Of a stretch of DNA of 53,608 nucleotides, positions 52,211-53,608 are shown piece after piece. The stretch is taken from positions 1-53,608 of the forward strand of contig NZ_VSMC01000022.1 in assembly GCF_008728965.1 (NCBI RefSeq). The letters are read 5' to 3'. A model generated the notes under the pieces. It did no database searches. It saw only the letters and a list, made by a program, of their open reading frames with translations, and was not told the DNA's origin. This DNA comes from Heminiphilus faecis. Its GTDB lineage: Bacteria > Bacteroidota > Bacteroidia > Bacteroidales > Muribaculaceae. A program made the position numbers and the translations under genes. Numbering within the stretch: the first letter of the stretch is position 1; every line of letters begins with the position of its first letter.

Positions 52211-52432
52211 TTAAATTGTCTGTTTCAGTATCTCTCTCCAATAGGTCGGCTCAACCTCGCTCAAAAGGAAGTCTGTAAAGTCCCTCCGTGCGTCCTTGTT
52301 CAGTTCGTGGTAGAGTTCACGGAACACGGATATGTTGCCGTTGATGTACGTTTCCACCATGTACACAAAGATGTTGTCCACCTCGTAGTATCTGCACTGC
52401 TGTGCTGCCGTTTTGCTGCTTCTCTTTGCCAT
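52211..52432 (-). CDS. Small hypothetical element protein
   Basis: This is a 73-residue protein (from ATG 52432). The start MAKRSSKTAAQQCRYYEVDN and the body FRELYHELNKDARRDF look like a small helical protein. The longer frame to 52606 is rejected because it overlaps the upstream membrane protein and its extra residues are not protein-like. Function unknown; it lies in the same leftward run as its neighbours. Confidence 0.55.
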   Translation of the reverse strand: MAKRSSKTAAQQCRYYEVDNIFVYMVETYINGNISVFRELYHELNKDARRDFTDFLLSEVEPTYWREILKQTI

Positions 52433-52443
52433 TTCGGTAGGGA

Positions 52444-52659
52444 TTAAAGGGTTAGTAACCAAAGGATGAAGCCGAAGAAGGCGATGGTTGAGAGGATAGC
52501 CACGATTACGCCTATCGCCACTCGGGACACTCCGTTTACTATCTCCGTGATGATGCCCCAAAGGATACCCAATATCCCGAAGGCGGTGCGCACGATTAAA
52601 CCGCATATCGCAAGTCCTATGTATTGCGCCAATTGTCTGAAATTTGCCGTTGCCGTCAT
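52444..52659 (-). CDS. Small two-helix membrane protein
   Basis: This is a 71-residue protein made mostly of two hydrophobic segments, about 12-38 (YIGLAICGLIVRTAFGILG) and 45-69 (VAIGVIVAILSTIAFFGFI). It is 11 bases upstream of the small helical gene. Such proteins are common in Bacteroidales integrative elements; no function is known. Confidence 0.6.
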   Translation of the reverse strand: MTATANFRQLAQYIGLAICGLIVRTAFGILGILWGIITEIVNGVSRVAIGVIVAILSTIAFFGFILWLLTL

Positions 52660-52835
52660 ATCTTCGCTGTTTTGATTTTTTTGTTTTTAATGCGGATTCA
52701 AGAGCTGAGGGAGTTGAGTTTCAAACTATCTTATCTGCCTCTCGTTTATCCGACATTTTTTTAATGCGTCTTTCTGTCGCATCGGTCGTTTTCGTTTCGG
52801 GTGCTTAAAAAGGTAGGGATTAGGGAATGCAAGGT

Positions 52836-52882
52836 TTTTCGGGAAAAATACTACCCGTAGGGCTGGAGATTTTTCCCGAAAA
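52836..52882. repeat. Perfect 14-bp inverted repeat with nested hairpin
   Basis: TTTTCGGGAAAAAT at 52836-52849 and ATTTTTCCCGAAAA at 52869-52882 are perfect mates. The 19-base loop contains CTACCCGTAG (52851-52860), itself a small stem. Confidence 0.9.
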
Positions 52883-53104
52883 CAGGAGGCTTGACCTTGC
52901 TTTCCCGTCCAATCCCGGAATTACCTTTGCGCCCAGAACGGAAATGACTGCCTGATGCGGCCCACTGAAAGGCGCGGAAATGGAGGTAAACGGAAGTGGA
53001 GGCAGATTAGACAGAAAACTTCAAAAGAGAAATCCGTAAAAAAGAAGTCCACAAAAGAAAAAGGGAGATAGCCGGAAGCGTGGAACCGGGCAAACTACTG
53101 TGTA

Positions 53105-53166
53105 GAAAGTATGGTTTTATATCTCCGGCAGGACGTGTCCGGTCGGAGATATAAAATCATTCTTTC
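53105..53166. repeat. 62-bp imperfect palindrome
   Basis: The left arm starts GAAAGTATGGTTTTATAT and the right arm ends ATAAAATCATTCTTTC. TTTTATATCTCCG (53114-53126) has an exact mate, and GGACGTGTCC (53131-53140) is at the centre. Confidence 0.85.
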
Positions 53167-53608
53167 AGGTTTGCTTGCCGTGGGTGACGGCTTGTTACAT
53201 TTATGGAGAGGGCGGTCATGCGCGGCTTTCCGCTTCCGGCTCAAATGGACAGCGAAAAAGAAAAATCGTCTGAAATCCGTAAAAGCACCTCTCTGGCATA
53301 AGCGCAAAAGAAATGGGCCTTGCATCATCAGTCTAAACTTCTGTTTAGGCGTGAGGCAAAGCCCTTTTCTCCGCTTATGCGGTAGTCGGCATACGTTCAT
53401 CCAAAATCATTTTGGGCGATGGTGTGCCGACGGACAAAACCGCTTTTACGAAAAAACTTATATGTGAGGATAAAAAAATCATGAAGATTCAAAATCGAAG
53501 TGCAAAAACTTTGCTTAGATAAGCAGACCAACCTCACTCCTCTCGGAGGGGGATGCCCAAGCGGCGGGGGCGGCCGAGTCCGCCCCCAAGAGTGAATCGG
53601 TAGAAAAA

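Larger units (their letters stand above)
47715..53608. mobile_element. Left part of an integrative (conjugative-type) element
   Basis: From about here the base use turns GC-richer, and the genes are those of Bacteroidales integrative elements: tyrosine recombinase, RhuM-like fragment, PcfK-like protein and small accessory proteins. The element runs past the right edge. The left boundary was not seen exactly; it lies between 47715 and the integrase start at 48069. No conjugation (tra), relaxase or replication genes are in the window. Confidence 0.75.
52660..53608. other. Structured non-coding region of the element
   Basis: No gene is convincing here. The open frames at 53095-53400 (minus) and 53111-53467 (plus) are mostly a by-product of an inverted repeat. 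The region holds a 14-bp perfect inverted repeat at 52836-52882, a 62-bp imperfect palindrome at 53105-53166, and a GC-rich tract near 53545-53590. Confidence 0.55.

Noticed and set aside
53095-53467. Two overlapping open frames on opposite strands
   Set aside because: Their similar starts (LYLR..GRRYK / LYLR..CRRYK) are produced by the inverted repeat at 53105-53166; neither has protein character after it.
1-53608. tRNA, rRNA and CRISPR arrays
   Set aside because: No cloverleaf, rRNA segment or regularly spaced repeats were recognised by reading; a covariance search was not possible.

Overview
The window looks like a chromosome segment of a gut Bacteroidales, probably of the Muribaculaceae type (genus not resolved). 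Signs are: GldH, RicT and serine palmitoyltransferase genes of Bacteroidetes type; a succinylornithine-type transcarbamylase with Pro90; a type-B L31; many promoters of the Bacteroidetes form TTG/TTTG - 19 to 22 bp - TAnnTTTG; and no clear Shine-Dalgarno sequences.

Layout. 1-93: tail of an IS transposase. 240-9656: leftward housekeeping genes: zapB-like/zapA/rny/ricT/gldH/M24 peptidase/cca, a cardiolipin synthase, and rpsF-rpsR-rplI. 9657-10392: non-coding. 10393-24971: leftward genes for an FHS sugar transporter and transketolase, a YggS-like PLP protein, a DUF4494 protein, a formate/nitrite channel, argF', a LicD-family transferase with a CDP-ribitol-type synthase, a hybrid histidine kinase and a large surface lipoprotein. 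25138-32217: a compact five-gene leftward operon (TolC-like, HlyD-SPOR fusion, zinc-ribbon protein, processive GT2 synthase, UDP-sugar dehydrogenase) that looks like a synthase-dependent exopolysaccharide machine. 32499-42999: PBP1A, a biotin-dependent carboxyltransferase, L31, a DUF4332 protein, a DUF6291-like protein, a sulfatase, serine palmitoyltransferase, PerR and a reverse rubrerythrin.

43139-47687 holds a very large DUF4062-NACHT/STAND-propeller gene, a likely defence or sensor NTPase. It is bracketed by a 42-bp direct repeat copied from the 3' end of the rubrerythrin gene. Its true N-terminus is out of frame across a run of eight T. From about 47715 to the right edge is the left part of an integrative element: tyrosine recombinase, a short RhuM-like ORF, an AT-rich sigma-factor/membrane-protein pair, a PcfK-like protein, small accessory genes, and structured non-coding DNA with two large inverted repeats.

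The most promising observations are the exopolysaccharide operon, the STAND gene with its possible T-tract switch and its repeat-bracketed insertion, and the LicD plus IspD-SDR pair, which parallels the ribitol-phosphate pathway of animal dystroglycan. All functional calls are from reading the sequence; no database search was run.
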